A stretch of 64,000 nt of DNA, from the NCBI GenBank assembly GCA_038373865.1, contig JAXGGA010000081.1, positions 248,001 through 312,000 of the forward strand, written 5' to 3'. The stretch's first letter is position 1, and every line of letters begins with the position of its first letter. This DNA is from Uloborus plumipes. Lineage: Eukaryota > Arthropoda > Arachnida > Araneae > Uloboridae. The translations under genes were made by a program, and so were the position numbers. The notes beneath the pieces are model-generated. The model was given only the letters and a program-made list of their open reading frames with translations. It searched no databases and was not told where the DNA came from. Of this stretch, positions 26,078-39,580 are shown piece by piece.

Positions 26078-28361
26078 TATTCACTATAACCAATAAAAAA
26101 AGACAATCCCTTTGGGATCTTATAGAACCAACTCTGACTCACTCCAAATATTTCAAACAAAAATCAATTTTAATAGACATGTATATTATTATCCTTACAT
26201 AATTATTTATTTTTGTTTATGTTTTAGTCGGGATAATTTTTCCGTCGTTTAACAATACAAAATCATTTTTTCTCGTAAGTAAAACTTGTTTACACCGGTT
26301 TGAACAGTGAAAAACATTAAACTATTTTTCCACAACGTTAAGATTTTCTCGAAATGAAGCTTTAAACTAAATTTTAGTGTTAAGTATTGAAAGAATAGAC
26401 TGCTTGAGTGAATGTCTTATGCTTAAAAAAGCTTTATCGACTCTCTAAGTGTCAATCTTACCCTCGTTTTAGTAGGTATTTGCTGTGGCACTGTTTTACT
26501 TTTTTCTACAAAATTTAACTAAGATGGAGAGAACAAATGGTGTAGTATATGAGGAGATGTTTTTAATTATTCTTTGGCTCAAAATATTTTTAAACTTCCA
26601 AGTTATGTGTTTCATAGTATTTTATCCAAAAGTGTACTTTCGTCAACCTTATTAAAGGGAATAAGGTTTTTTTTTTTTTTTTTAATTTTCCAAGAAACAC
26701 TAGTTTTAATCGTTTTTGAAATTATTTGTTAACAGTTGAGATTTTTTTTTTGTAATTTGTTCATTTTGAGTTCGGAACACCTTCATAATTAATTTCTTCC
26801 AAACTTCGCAACTCTCTACACGTCTCTTTGTACTTCCGGCAAAAATCTTTCCCGTCCTCTTTTTACCACAAATTGAATGCTTCTTTTGGAAAGAAAAAGA
26901 AATTTGAAGCAAAGGTAAAAGAAGAGGATGCAATTCATATGCTTCCTTTATGAATGGATTAAATCTAACTCATCAGGCAGCATATTTTTACGCTTCAGTG
27001 ATTTTAAATTATTTTGAATTGCTTCCAGACTTTGTAGTTTATGAGGAACACTTATGTGCTTGAATCAATGATACATTATGAATTTCAATAGCACTTAATT
27101 TATATGCGAAAACTTCCAGAAAATGCTCTTTCATTCTGTTTCAGATCTTCAAAAGAAAAATTCCTTCTTTGATTCACTCATTCTTGATGCCAATGCTTTT
27201 TAAGTATAAAGAGTAATGGTTGGCTGCGAATTGTCTATCGTAAAATTCTTTTTTGAAATTTGCATTTAAGTTCCTATGAATTTTGTTTCAAAGCGAAAAC
27301 GTATTCAATGAATGCATAATGCCTCTTTGGAAGAAGACGCTTTTTTGAAGAGTTTTCCTTTTAAAAGCTTAAAAAGGGTTTTTAGACATTTAAATTTTTG
27401 CTACACATTTTCTTGCATGTCTTTTTCAGCTTCAAATAGTATAATAAATAATACGTCATACTTTATTTTAAAATTATTCATATTAACTAGAAAACATATT
27501 TCTATGCTGGAACATCCATTACAGACCTTAAGGATTCTTAAAAAAAATAAATACTCATTTCCTACAAAATAAAAATGGAGTTCGAATATTGCAAGCATAT
27601 TAAAGAGTTGATAATGCCAATAATAGTGTCTGGGAGTATAGAATATAGTTATCGTTAATGGGGCTTTAAAACTGCTCATACAGAATAACTTAAACTTCAA
27701 CAGTTTTTCAGTAATCGATATAAAGTAGTGATTTACCGTGGGCAGGTAAAAGGCGCAGTATTTACAAAAATGAATTTATTTGAAGAAACGCGTTTTTGAG
27801 ACTTAAATGCTGGAATTTGCAATCCTTTTAATTCTTTATTCATCAAAATTATTTGTTCAGGTTTAATTCTGCGGAAACAAAATGAGCAAATCTTTACAAT
27901 AAAGCTAAAGTAGATCTGATGAAATAACACGCGCAGAAATAATAATAAATAAAATATATACGCAAATGTGTTGGATATATCTGCCAGGGTAGTGTGCTAT
28001 AAACTTTATAAAATAATAATACATTTTCCGGAAAAACAAAACTGTCGGTATAACTCTATAATAACATGTCTTTAAAATTCTATGACTTTTCCATGCGCAA
28101 AAAAAAAAAAAAAATAAATAAATTAGCGTATCAAACCATTAAATAAACATAATATTAGTCCCTTAGAATTGCATCTGTAACTAATTAATGTGGTACAGAG
28201 GCTAGTTCAAAACAAAATATTAAGCACACGATTTTCTAACGTTCAATGATGTCCCTAAATTAGGTGCCAACCCGTTTGGCAGTTGGTGATTTTAATGATA
28301 ATCAAAATATTGTAAATATCAATTTTGTAAATATCAATAAACAAGCACACGTTTAGAACAG
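26078..28361. other. A+T-rich stretch without a gene
   Basis: Poly-T tracts at about 26667-26684 and 26742-26752 and an A-run at 28100-28114. Frames at 27312-27572 and 27401-27700 overlap on opposite strands and have no motif. Confidence 0.5.
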
Positions 28362-28690
28362 TGTTTTGCCCATCAAAATGCTATGACGTTTTTCTTTAAA
28401 TGTTTTTTTTATAATAAAATAATTTAAATGAAAACAAAAATTATTCAAAAGGGTAAAGTCTTCTTTACACAGAGAAATTGATCCCAGGCGGTAGGAGACA
28501 TGATCCTGAAGAGGAAGTATCCCTATAAATAGTTTAACTACAAGCAAAACATTTGTTATTGCAAGTTGGTTATTGTTTATTCAAAGTTTTTCGTGTCAAA
28601 TCAAAAAATGAAACGAATCAAAAACAATCGGTATTAAAACTATTGATTAAGAAACAAAATCAACTCTGTAATAGAAAACAACTCATATTT
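28362..28690 (+). repeat. dispersed repeat, copy 2
   Basis: Diverged partner of 19735-20060 in the same orientation, alignable over its full length. It starts at a TTTTGCCCATCAAAAT block and ends after AATCGGTATTAAAACTATTG and a run resembling AAACAAAATCAAC. Non-coding. Confidence 0.6.
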
Positions 28691-28902
28691 ATTAAAGATA
28701 CTCATACTCGTTCATTAGGCTTGATCAAATATTCAGTGAAAATTGAGAAATAAACATTGAAAACATTTGCTTCACCATGCAGCAACCACAGTGCAATTTC
28801 GATATACGATTAAATATTTTCGAATTAAGATGGACCGATATTACGTTCAAATTGAACATTTTTGCAATATTGTTAAGAGATAACATTTTCCTTTTCTGAC
28901 TT

Positions 28903-28904
28903 TA

Positions 28905-28976
<72 letters not shown>
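28903..28976. repeat. (TA)n microsatellite, left part
   Basis: A pure TA run of about 74 bp. It is interrupted by the MITE at 28977 and resumes at 29222-29240, so the two parts were one tract before insertion. Confidence 0.95.
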
Positions 28977-28978
<2 letters not shown>

Positions 28979-29221
28979 ATGGTGTTATGCAAAAAGGAGT
29001 TAACCCACAAAACATAAAAAAATTAGTTATCCAACTGTGATGGTAAAATATGTTGCTTTCATTAAGCAAAAATATTTAAGCCCTATCAGCATTTCATGGT
29101 AACATATCATTGGTATATTGATATAGAGCTCCATGCTTTTTGCCAGAGTTTGTTGACTTTAAAGCCCAATATCTCAAAATCAGGTTTTTGTGGGTTAACT
29201 CCTTTTTGCATAACACCATCC
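28977..29221. mobile_element. 245-bp MITE with perfect 36-bp TIRs in (TA)n
   Basis: The left end starts GGATGGTGTTATGCAAAAAG and continues with GAGTTAACCCACAAAA. The right end (29186-29221) is the exact inverse complement over 36 bp. TA repeats lie on both sides, which fits TA-target insertion, although the true duplication cannot be told from the microsatellite. Identical ends suggest a recent insertion. There is no coding capacity. Confidence 0.9.
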
Positions 29222-29240
29222 ATATATATATATATATATA

Positions 29241-30568
29241 GTTTCAACAAAGCAAAAAAAAAAAAAAAAAACACGGCTTCGCCAGAAACTTCAAACTATC
29301 ATGATGATGGCTATTTGAGACCGTAATTAATAGCAAAGAACTTTAAATGGTAGAAAGGTGTTGTTTGGCTTTAACGAAATTGTAAGCTTAGAATTTCTGA
29401 CGCATATTAAATAAACACCAATAGAATATTTTCAATTTTTGCCGAAAACGTTAGTCCAAAATAGCCAATTGAAGGTAGTTCGAGATAGCGAAAAGATATT
29501 ATCAATCAGATGTCTTATGTCTCTTTCGAAAAATGGATCAGTTCTCTGAAATCTTTAAGGTAAATATTTATTGTAAACTATTATGAATCGGAGGAGACGG
29601 AAATACGTCTTCAGTAGGAGTCTGAAACGAAATAACGAAATTAGAATAGATGTCTGCAATTTTAGTTTGAATCAGGTGGAATGAATATTTGAAATTTCGA
29701 AATAAAGTTATAATCACATAAATGTTGAAATATGCTAAACATGATCATATTTGTTTGGTTTTTACCTTGTTGATCATTTTTCGTGACACTGAATAAAACG
29801 TTAAACTTATAATAGTTTGTTACTCGTTTGTCAGATGATTTGAAATCGCAGTACTGCTCTTCTTCTCTAGGTCGTATGTATGTGCGTGTTAGTGTGCATG
29901 TATGCACTGAATATTTATACTTTTTAATGGATTTCATTGTGGTATAAAAGTTCAAAAAATTCCGTCTTTTATTTTTGCTATACTTATATTCTAAGGCTTT
30001 TCAGATTTATTTTACTAACCATAGCTAGAATTCGCAATAAATAAAAGATTAGTTATGATTGAAGAGAGAAGTGTTAAGTCGCGATGGGTAAAGTAGTTTT
30101 TAAGTTAGGAAAAAAACCCCACGATTCTACTGAAACACCTTAAATATGGATGGTGCTTAATACTACTAATGAAGATATGAACACTTCAACATCACCCTTG
30201 ATATCTCCAGAGACACTCTGGAGCAGCGATCATACTCAAGGGATCCAGGGTACATCAGACGGCTTTCTCAAGATTTTCAGAAGGCCACCTTAGATGCATA
30301 CTTTTTATTGAGGATGGTCAAAGAAGATTTCTGCCATATGCAATGTCGTCCTCTTTTCTTGCCATCACACTCTGTATTATCTTCAGTTTTCCTATGAAGA
30401 GGCCACAGCTGATCGGCCGCTGTGTTTGGACTTCCTAGACGTTTTTGGCCTCTTGGATCTAATCTAGTTTCACGAGACCAGATAGGGATTAGTTCCACCA
30501 CCAGTATCATCCACCACCATATTTCAACATTTTATTGAATACTACCAATACCAATCTCAGTTTTGCAC
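29241..30568. other. non-coding, nothing firmly recognised
   Basis: The segment 30160-30530 has more balanced composition and a 77-codon frame on the minus strand (30277-30510, containing RGQKRLGSPNTAADQLW). I recognise no domain. It may be a fragment of an unidentified repeat or an exon, but nothing here decides between these. Confidence 0.4.
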
Positions 30569-30701
30569 TACTGCAAAAAATAAACTTTTGTTATTACAGT
30601 ATAATACTGGTAAACAAGGTTCCAGTTCACAACTAAAATTCACTGTAAAATTTTCAATTTTACACTTTATTATTGTGCATTTTATTGTGCATTTTGCAGT
30701 G
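30569..30701. mobile_element. ACTGTAAAA-family MITE, short copy
   Basis: The left part TACTGCAAAAAATAAA and right part TTTTGCAGTG (ending 30701, followed by TA) are inverted. The interior has TTACAGTATAATACTGG and GTTCCAGTT, which also occur in the copies at 53945 and 61444. This copy is shorter, with fewer internal repeats. Confidence 0.6.
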
Positions 30702-30703
30702 TA

Positions 30704-32064
30704 GGAATAAATATACTTAACCTGCTATTGGATTATTGTCCGTAATGGAAAACGCTCCTACCGCACACTTCCAACGGTAGTTGATTACCATCAGAACGGA
30801 GAGTGTTCATTCTCTGTTAATGTTTTTAGGCGTTAATAGCTTCCCATTCTTCTTTAAAATCTCTCAATTATGAAACCAAGTTAAAACAGGAAAATTTGCT
30901 TGGCTCTGGCATAAGAAAACTTTTATCCGATGCTTACTTTTTGGAAACAATGAGAGAAGAGTAAAAAGAAGCATCAGGTTATTTTCAAGTATATAATGCA
31001 CAAGTTTTGGGAGAGTACTACAGACCTTGGCTATGAACACATTGTATAACGTATGCTAACGGCTTCTGAGGGTGCAAGTTAAACTTAAAAATTCATTTCT
31101 TACACTCCTATCTTGACTGCTTTCCTGAAAACCTCGGATCATAGAGGGAAGACAGGATAAATAATTTTGCTGGAATGTCTGTGATGTGGAGAGACTTTAC
31201 TAAGAAAAATGATAAGTCAATATGTTATCTTACTATCGTTGGATGCACAATCGAAAAAAAAAACTGTAAAGAAAAACGTAACGAGTTCAGAGAAGTATCA
31301 AAAAGAAGTAAAGGTTTTATAAGAATGAAGGAAAGACATAAATTTTGTATAAATATTATAGCTAATTACTTGATTGGTTGAAAGACAAATAGAATATTTA
31401 GTTCGTTATAATATAATGTAAATTAGTTGTTTGATATATTTTTATTTGGTCTTTTACCATTATTTATTATAGTTAGTTATAGCATACATAAGTTGTATTA
31501 AAATCTTTTTTTATTACAAAAAAAAACATATGCGTGTTTGTAATGGTATGTTAGTCATTTTCAAAATACGTGATCTGTAAAAAATATATTATTCCGTGAA
31601 AATATTCCTACCATTTTTTGTCTGTTATCGATTCAACATCAATTTAATATTCTTCCTTGTCATACGTACAACTCAAACCAATTTAATTTACATAGTTCGT
31701 GCGTATGACGTATAAACGATACAGTCAATTATTACACATTATATCTTCAAAGAATACAGTTCAAACTTTAAGTATGCATATTTAAATTTAATGCAAATTT
31801 AGATTACAAAATCCAACCCGTTAACATAACATTATAAACGTTTTGTGCATAAAGCAGCACATTAGAATAAAATAGTTGAAAGGATAATTGTGTAAAATCT
31901 TGATGATCTAAAATGTTTTTTTTTTTGAGCTAGAGTGTGATTTGATAAATAGCTCATAAATATTCCTGCGCAAAGTACCAATTAAATATCATCGCTAAAC
32001 TGTATTTTGTACATAAATATATATATTACTTCGGAACAGGTATTCCAGCGTAGTAAGTAAAAGT
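30704..32064. other. A+T-rich stretch without a gene
   Basis: No bounded repeat. The frame at 31175-31381 is Lys-rich with no motif. Confidence 0.5.
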
Positions 32065-32400
32065 ATAAAACCTATTCCGCTTGACAAATACGTTTCCGAC
32101 CGAGAAACTTTCCTTCTCGTATTATTTAAAGTAATTTTCTAGTTCGCTTCTCACCGGAATCTTGATCTAACTTTTCAGAGCATGGTGAAGTTACCTGTAA
32201 ATATTTTGCATTCCCTCACTTCAAAAATTTTCTTGACTTCTTGCTTAAAAGCACTCGAAAGGTGCGGCAATCAAGAAAGTTAAGTTTTCCGCGGAAGCGA
32301 AAAGCAATTACTTTGTCCTTTCGAAAAATCTGAATTAACTCTTTAAAGAGAAAATGTTTCTTAGGATTCAATTCCAGTTCGCGTGATGTTTGTTTGTGTA
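32065..32400 (+). repeat. dispersed repeat pair, copy 1
   Basis: Alignable with 49890-50225 in the same orientation. Shared blocks are CGCTTGACAAA, GTTTCCGA, CTGTAAATATTTTGCATTC against CTGTAAATATTTTACATTC, TTTCTTGACT, and a GAATTA-CTCTTTA region. The function and family are unknown and neither copy codes for protein. Confidence 0.55.
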
Positions 32401-33433
32401 AGTGAAGAAAAAAAATGCAATTCGGCTCAAAACATTAGGGAAAGTGAATTGTCAAATTCTATTTCATTTGCATACAGAACATAATCAAGTAGTTCTATTT
32501 GTATTTAAATAGGAAATTCAGGACCACAATGAAATGTTCAGAGTTGCTGCGTTTCTTGTGTTAAACTTTTAACTTAAATAATTAGAAGTATGTTTTTTTT
32601 AAAGGTTCTTCAGAACAAACTAAAGCATTAATTTTGGTAATTTAGTTGCATATTTTATGTTTTATAGTCTTCTAGTATTGAATTATTTGCTTACTAAAGG
32701 TCAGAATTTTGTTTAAAGAAAAGTATTGAGCTGAACATTTCATATCTTTCCTTTATTTTCAACTGTATACTTTTACGTTTTTAACTTTGAATTGTCTTCT
32801 TAAATTTGAACCCACATGTTCAGAAAAACATTTTTTTTTAAAGTTAAGAGATTAAAACCGAAAGTTAAAACTTAAATCAATCAGCATATACAGTGCTGAT
32901 CAAACGTACAACAAGCTTGAGAAACTTTTTTTTAAGGATAAGCCTCAATTTTTTTTTTAAACAAGCTCCCATCAAGAGCAACTGTGGCGGAGAAGTATAA
33001 GAGAACAATTGTGCGATAATAGAATTTGCGAGTAAGTGTTATTTTCAAATTGTTAAGCTGAAACATAAAAGAAACATTTTCAGGGTTAATTTAAAGTACA
33101 GGAAAAAGCGATTTTCTATATTGCTCATTTGCATTAAGAAAGTGGTTGTTCATGCAATATTTTTATACTTTTTTTTATGGCTTTAGAATGTTTGGATCCA
33201 GTTTATCAATACTAGTTATGCTTTTAGGTTTTAGATCGTAAACAGCTATTGTTTTTTTTTATTTTTTTGTAATCAATTTTTAAAAACAAATTAAGCAACC
33301 TGTGAAACATAGTTCCTCTTACAGTAAAGACCTAATTTTAAGTACATACTGAAATCTTCATTTATACAACAGTATAAAATGATTTCATTGCATCTGTAAA
33401 TACCTCTGTTATTAGTGTGAGTTTTACAAAAGA
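32401..33433. other. non-coding, nothing recognised
   Basis: A+T-rich with T-runs near 32831-32839, 32927-32934 and 33250-33267. Confidence 0.5.
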
Positions 33434-33607
33434 CAGGGGGGGGTCAGGAGGGAGGGGGGGGCAATTGCCACTCCCACCCCCGACTTTTAGAAATCAATGT
33501 ATTTACATATAAGTGGGCGTGGATTTGCTGTTTCCCGATGAAATTCACATTGTGTTTGCACTTTTTGACCTCCCCCCCCCCCGGAAAAACTTGAAATGAC
33601 GGGCCTG
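33434..33607. mobile_element. hAT-type MITE, copy 1 (174 bp)
   Basis: This is the inverted counterpart of the copy at 40050-40224. Shared internal text includes AGAAATCAATGTATTTACAT and a GATGAAATT-CA block, with C or G homopolymer runs near each end. The right end AAATGACGGGCCTG is intact. The left end has been overwritten by a G-run (CAGGGGGGGG). The 8-bp flanks match only partly, so this copy looks older. Confidence 0.7.
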
Positions 33608-34179
33608 ACCGAAGTCAAAAATTGGTAAGTTTACAGTGCGTAGAAAAATTTTAAGCACCATACAAAAACTGGAAGAAAATGAAATATGCTCTAGGGAATG
33701 CGTTCAAACACGCAAAGTAGTTGAGTGCTGTAAACATTTAAAAAATATATCTTTGATTTCCAGAAACTTGTTCAATTACTATTTTTGGCCAAAAAAGTTT
33801 AAGCAAAAACGAGATTTCATCCCAAAATATATTTCAACCTAATAAGTGGAGGTTCGGCAAAAGGTTTTCCCATAATATAAAATTTTGCGATCGCTAGAAT
33901 CTATAATTTTCTTCTGAGGAAGTTGCAAAGGTTTGAAGTTGAAACTTGTTCAATTTGAAAATGTACCTTTTTTTAAAACAATCAGTCCAAGTAATTTATT
34001 AAGAACATGGAAAAATAATTCTGGAATTTCGAGTTAACTCTTTTAATTCACACCTTATTACTTACGTAATAAATGGAATTTTTAATAAAGCTCTTACTGG
34101 CAGTTTGTCTCTTCATCATATAAAAATCCAATTAGATAAAGAAAAACACGACACCATACGCAGACGAATGATCGGATCA
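33608..34179. other. non-coding, nothing recognised
   Basis: The 68-codon frame at 33636-33842 begins at the edge of the MITE and has no motif. Confidence 0.5.
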
Positions 34180-34329
34180 GGATCCATCAAAAAAGAAAAC
34201 GTAACTCATTTTTTTTTCTTTTTTTCAAAATATTGTCACTAACGATACTTCGACTGGCAAAACAGCAGCGTTTTTTGTGTATAAGAGATTAGCCTTATTT
34301 TCTCTCATGGAAAAAAAAATAAGATATTT

Positions 34330-34584
34330 GAAGGGGCAAGTGGATGAAGGTGATATGTGACAATTTTGAAAAAACTTACTTTTTACCATGGATAAAGATG
34401 AAAAGGTAATAATTTCTTTTGAAAGCTTTTTCTAGAAATTTAAACAATTGTTACATATCACCTTTATTCACTTACCTCTTCAATTAAGTTTGTGAGTTAA
34501 CACAATTGATTACACACTAATTTGAATTTGTGTAAATCGGCAAAATTCAAATGTCACATATCACCTTTATCCACTTACCCCTTC
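34330..34584. mobile_element. foldback MITE in first tandem unit
   Basis: GAAGGGGCAAGTGGATGAAG at the left pairs with CTTTATCCACTTACCCCTTC at the right, and the pairing continues with GTGATATGTGACA inside. A second, internal inverted copy (TTACATATCACCTTTATTCA, about 34451-34470) gives an alternative foldback. No coding capacity. The G-rich GGGCAAGTGG/GGGTAAGTGG motif resembles that of the pogo-like element at 44341, but this link is tentative. Confidence 0.75.
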
Positions 34585-34883
34585 ATTTTAGATGGGATAT
34601 AACTTTATAAGCGCGAGTGGAGGAAAAATGGTAAGGTGCGTCTTTGGCTACAATGGGACGAACCTTTCTTTGCTTTCTAATTGGCTCAAATAATTTTAAA
34701 AGAAAAAACATTAATTCCTTAATTAACATTTGGATCCATCAAAAAAGAAAACATAACTCATTTTTTTTTTCTTTTTTTCAAAATATTATCACTAACGATA
34801 CTTCGACTGGCAAAACAGCACCGTTTTTTGTGTATAAGAGATTAGCCTTATTTTCTCTCATGAAAAAAAAAAATAAGATATTT

Positions 34884-35138
34884 GAAGGGGCAAGTGGATG
34901 AAGGTGATATGTGACAATTTTGGAAAAACTTACTTTTTACCATGGATAAAGATGAAAAGGTAATAATTTCTTTTGAAAGCTTTTTCTAGAAATTTAAACA
35001 ATTGTTACATATCACCTTTATTCACTTACCTCTTCAATTATGTTTGTGAGTTAACACAATTGATTACACACTAATTTGAATTTGTGTAAATCGGCAAAAT
35101 TTAAATGTCACATATCACCTTTATCCACTTACCCCTTC
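34884..35138. mobile_element. foldback MITE in second tandem unit
   Basis: The same element as at 34330-34584, carried along by the tandem duplication, with near-identical sequence and the same internal inverted block. Confidence 0.75.
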
Positions 35139-35285
35139 AATTTAGATGGGATATAACTTTATAAGCGCGAGTGGAGGAAAAATGGTAAGGTGCGTCTTTG
35201 GCTACAATGGGACGAACCTTTCTTTGCTCTCTAATTGGCTCAAATAATTTTAAAAGAAAAAACATTAATTCCTTAATTAACATTT

Positions 35286-38200
35286 GTTGCCAGTTTACGA
35301 ATTCCTATGTAGGGGGGCGGTTTCCATTACCCCTTTAACGGCCACAAGCCGTTTTTCTCTAAAGTTCACATTTTACACTATAATTACAGAAATAATGCTC
35401 ATTTATGAACAAAAAAGTATTTTTCAATTTTGTTGCGGTGGTTATTGTTTTTAAGAGAGGTCGGTAAAGTCAACCTCTGCCCAATACAAGCAATGACATT
35501 TCACTGACTTATTCAATAGAAAAAAATTTAAAATTTAAATTATTTCCCAAGTAGATGTGTATTTTTGTAAAACTATTCGTTATTAGTTATTTCAAAATTA
35601 CAAATACTTTACTTATGCATGAAATAAGTAATAAAATAACTAAATAGAATGTAAATTATCAAAAATACTTTCTGTTTATCTGATGGAACAACGTGAAACA
35701 TGGAGCAGCTCACAATGGTACATCACATGTTGTACATAAGCGTTTCTAGTGCGTTTTGAGTGGTGGTAAGATATTTACCACCGCCTTAAAAAGGGTTAAT
35801 TGTTTCTGAATCTAAAACACGAATATGTAATCTAACTATTTAGATAGAGTAAGGAATTCCAGTTTATATTTTGTTCGGTATGTGTCTTTCTTTTCATCAT
35901 AACTTTTATTGTGCGCTTAATATTATGCGCAGAACTATTTCTATTCAAAACAACAAAAACTAATAAATATTTTTAAAAGTCGCATTAGTGCGGGATGATT
36001 ATGGGATTAAAAAAACTTTTTTAATTCGAAATCAGTAGACCTTACTCAAAGGAATTAAATGTTTAATTTTCAAATCATTACGATTATTTTAAACTTTATT
36101 GTTACAGCCTATGAATGAAGTAAAGCCTTTCTAGGTTTTTCCCATTAATGAAATTCGTATAAATTACGTTTAAATCATTAAAATTTAGCTAAACCATAAA
36201 AGGGATGACACCACAAATTACCTCAACTTACGAAGTCAATGACAGGATTTAAAATTGTACAATATGTTTTAAATATCTGATTTAAAACAAATGTATTAGG
36301 CTTCTGATGAAGTTTTTTATTTTTTTGCTCATCATTTCATACATTTTCATCACACAATATGCGTATTTTAGAAGTAACGATTCTATAAAACATTGTTGAA
36401 ACATTCTAAACTATAGTTCAAATAATATTCATTATCAGTTTATTGCATTCTTGAGTTGTAATTCCCTTAAATTTACATAACACTTTTACTATCTGTGCAA
36501 TTTTCAAATAAGAAGCGTATCTCAAGTGTGTAAGAAATTATACATTACGGGATTAGTTCTGATAATAAACTGCAACAAGTACTTAATATACCTTGGAGCG
36601 AACATTAATATTTTCGATGAGGAAGTTTTAAATAAATTCAATGTAGTATCGTAGTTGTTGGTCACATCTTTATGCAAAGAAAATCTCAATCATCTAAAGA
36701 AGAAATAATCTTAAGGAGCAGATGAAATCATAATATCAATAGCATTCCATTTCATTCCCTTGAATTTGAATTTCAGATGTTGTCCAAATATTTGCGAATG
36801 ATGCATAGTGTCGTTATACAATGAATTACAAATATGTACGCGCAGGGGAAGATTGTATTTCCCAATGGAAAGTTTCACGATGCTTTGCTACGTTCTTGAC
36901 GAAGTTAGGCATTTGTGCTTTGTGTAAGAGTATGCAAAATAGAAAATTAGGTTTCATATCGTTCAGATTTCAAGTAAACCATGCTTTTCCGAAATATCAA
37001 TGTAAACACATTCCATATTATCACGTGTAAATCATTTGAACTATTCCTGTTCTTTTATTTATCAACAATGGCAAATTAAAATCAAGCCACATATTTTAAA
37101 CTTTAACAATCTTTACCGTAAACGAATAAACCTATTTTTTCTTTTCAAAATGACTTAAAAGTAGTAGTGTTATCCTTCCTTCAGTATTTTATTTGAATTT
37201 CTAAACTCAAAAGCGGAAAGGGTAGATGCCACTATTTCTATTATACTATTTAACACAAAAATAAAAATGAACATAAACGTAGATTGTTATTTGGCTAAAA
37301 ACTATTGTGCAAATACCAAAGATAAAGAACATACGGGTGCTAAAAAGTCTATGTGAATAAAATTGCTTCTGAAAATCCATTAAACCTTTCCAGATGGAAA
37401 ACAATTAAGTTTTATGATACCGGTATAAATTTTAATGCAAATTGTATTTTAAAGGCTGCTACAATGAAGAATAAATGTCAAAAATGTGCATTGCTTTTTA
37501 TTAATTTTCAAGCATTGGTGCCAAATACTTAAGTCCGTGCTAGTGACAGACCCACATGTATGCAAGTGCACACATACTGTCTAATATTTTTCGACTTTGA
37601 CTTTGCGTACGAGCCAGGACTCTTCTGATTTCATCAAAATAGGGGGGAAGTGCGAAAAAAAACATTCAACAAGGAAGTGAAAGCGAACAAAAACTCAAAG
37701 CATCGGGAAGTGTGCCTCTAACCTATCGCCCATTTTTCAAATGGAACCGTTCGTGGCTGCCAGGCCCCGAGTTCGAAAACAGAGTGTATATACTATATGC
37801 GCAGACATATGCGCACCCATATTATTTAGAGCTATTCCATTTTGAAATACAGGATGACACGAAGGACTCTTGCGACAATCCAATAAAACAAGGAGTGGTG
37901 GAAGAAAACATTTTTTGTCATAATGATTGATACTTTAGAAGTTGTCATGTAAGAAACACTAATGAAATTGATTGATCTTTAAAAGGTAGGTTCTTTAAAA
38001 TTAATCCTCCAGGAGAATTCCTTCCTGTGCAATTTTCCAGTGGAGACCTGCAATTGCTTCGGGCTCAGTTACCATCAGATCTGTGTTGCTTGGACAAAAG
38101 CCAGAATCTGGTTTCAGTTTAGCTTGGAGAACGTGTAATCAGAATCTTACGACGCTGGAAGCGTTTTTCTATTGTATTTACTAATAGCCAACAAACTAAG

Positions 38201-39580
38201 CTGAATTGAAAAGACATTTTAATTTCCACAAATAGAAGGAAAACATATCTACCCGTTTTGCCCAAGCACATGAATTTACTTCAATCCCCTGTAATCCCAA
38301 ATCTAAGTTTCAAGATGAAGAGCCACTTAATTAACATAATTAACATTAATAAATAACATAAATAATTATCAAAAACAAATACTAAACACTAACAAGGACA
38401 CATCGCACGCCGTGAATGAAATGGGCACTTTTTAAGTTGCAGTAGCATTAAATTACCATACACTAAAAAATAAGCTTTCATTTTCGGTGTGCGGTATTAT
38501 CAGCCATTTTAAAGTAATCAGATTTAAAGGAAATTGAAACGTTTAAATGAAAACAGCAAGAAGCTTTGCTATTGCTTAAAAAAACTTACGTTACTGAGGT
38601 TATGACTTGCAATTGATTCATGTGAAATGCTTCTTACTATACTAGTGTTAAAGGGGGGGGGGGATACCTGACCGCTTAAGGCGCATTTCCCCTACTATAT
38701 ATTTAGTTCTTCCACCACACTTGGTTTCATTGGATTGATCTCTTTTTTTCTGTCACTCTTTATTTTAATTGTTGAATAGAGTAGAAATATTTTAAATCTA
38801 ATGAATTTATGAGTATATCGTAAATGCTATTCATTCAAATATGTACTCTATTAATCAGCTTATACTTTACTTACCTTACATAACTAAGTTATTTTATGAA
38901 TTCAGATTGCATAAGTATACAAATATTCATTGTATTTACGACCGTTCGTTGAAAGTGTACCAGCCTGTGAGAATTTATTATGCGTAATGTTCGTAAAATT
39001 TCAGCCTTTCTGCTGATTTACTTTGAATTTTCTTAAATAAAGCTTAAACAGTCACTTTTGGTAACCTTTTAAACTGAAACTCTAATGTTTTCTTTGAATG
39101 AATAAACGGGAATTCTTTTCTAAGCTGGTTTCATCGATTGCCGATTCTATTCTTTCAAGTGGAAGAAAAACCTTGATTAATCACTTTCGTCCATTTGAAG
39201 GTTAATGACGTTTTCCTTTTAAAACCTTCTCCGAGCATTCTTAAGGAATGAGAATTAACTGGCGTTTGAAAATGTTCATCCTACTTATTGTTATTTTGTA
39301 ATGAAACTTATACAAAGATATTTGGGCAGTTGATTGTATGAGAAAGACCTGATTCGTTTTAAATGAAAAAAAAACTTTCTCGATGTTGCTTGAAATAAAA
39401 TGATTGTAGCAGTTCAATTGTTTAAGATGAAACACACTTTCAATGCTTTATGTACAATTACATGCAACAAGCCCACATTTGAATTTGCTGAAAAAGTTAA
39501 TCGAATCTTGAGACAAACCTTTCAATATAAATAAAATTTATATAATATTAGTTTCAAAATATGCATAAAGCATAAACATC
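35286..39580. other. 4.3-kb A+T-rich stretch without a gene
   Basis: No bounded repeat, RNA gene or credible coding exon was seen. A short hairpin (GGTGGTAA, GATAT, TTACCACC) lies at 35761-35781. G-runs occur near 35313-35320 and 38651-38661. Frames at 36821-37030 and 37712-37930 show no known motif. Confidence 0.5.

Larger units (their letters stand above)
34180..35285. repeat. tandem duplication, unit about 552 bp
   Basis: GGATCCATCAAAAAAGAAAA at 34180 recurs at 34732, and the sequence then stays nearly identical to AACATTTG at about 34733 and 35285 respectively. The two units differ mainly in homopolymer length and a few substitutions, so the duplication is recent. Each unit contains one foldback MITE. 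Confidence 0.9.
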
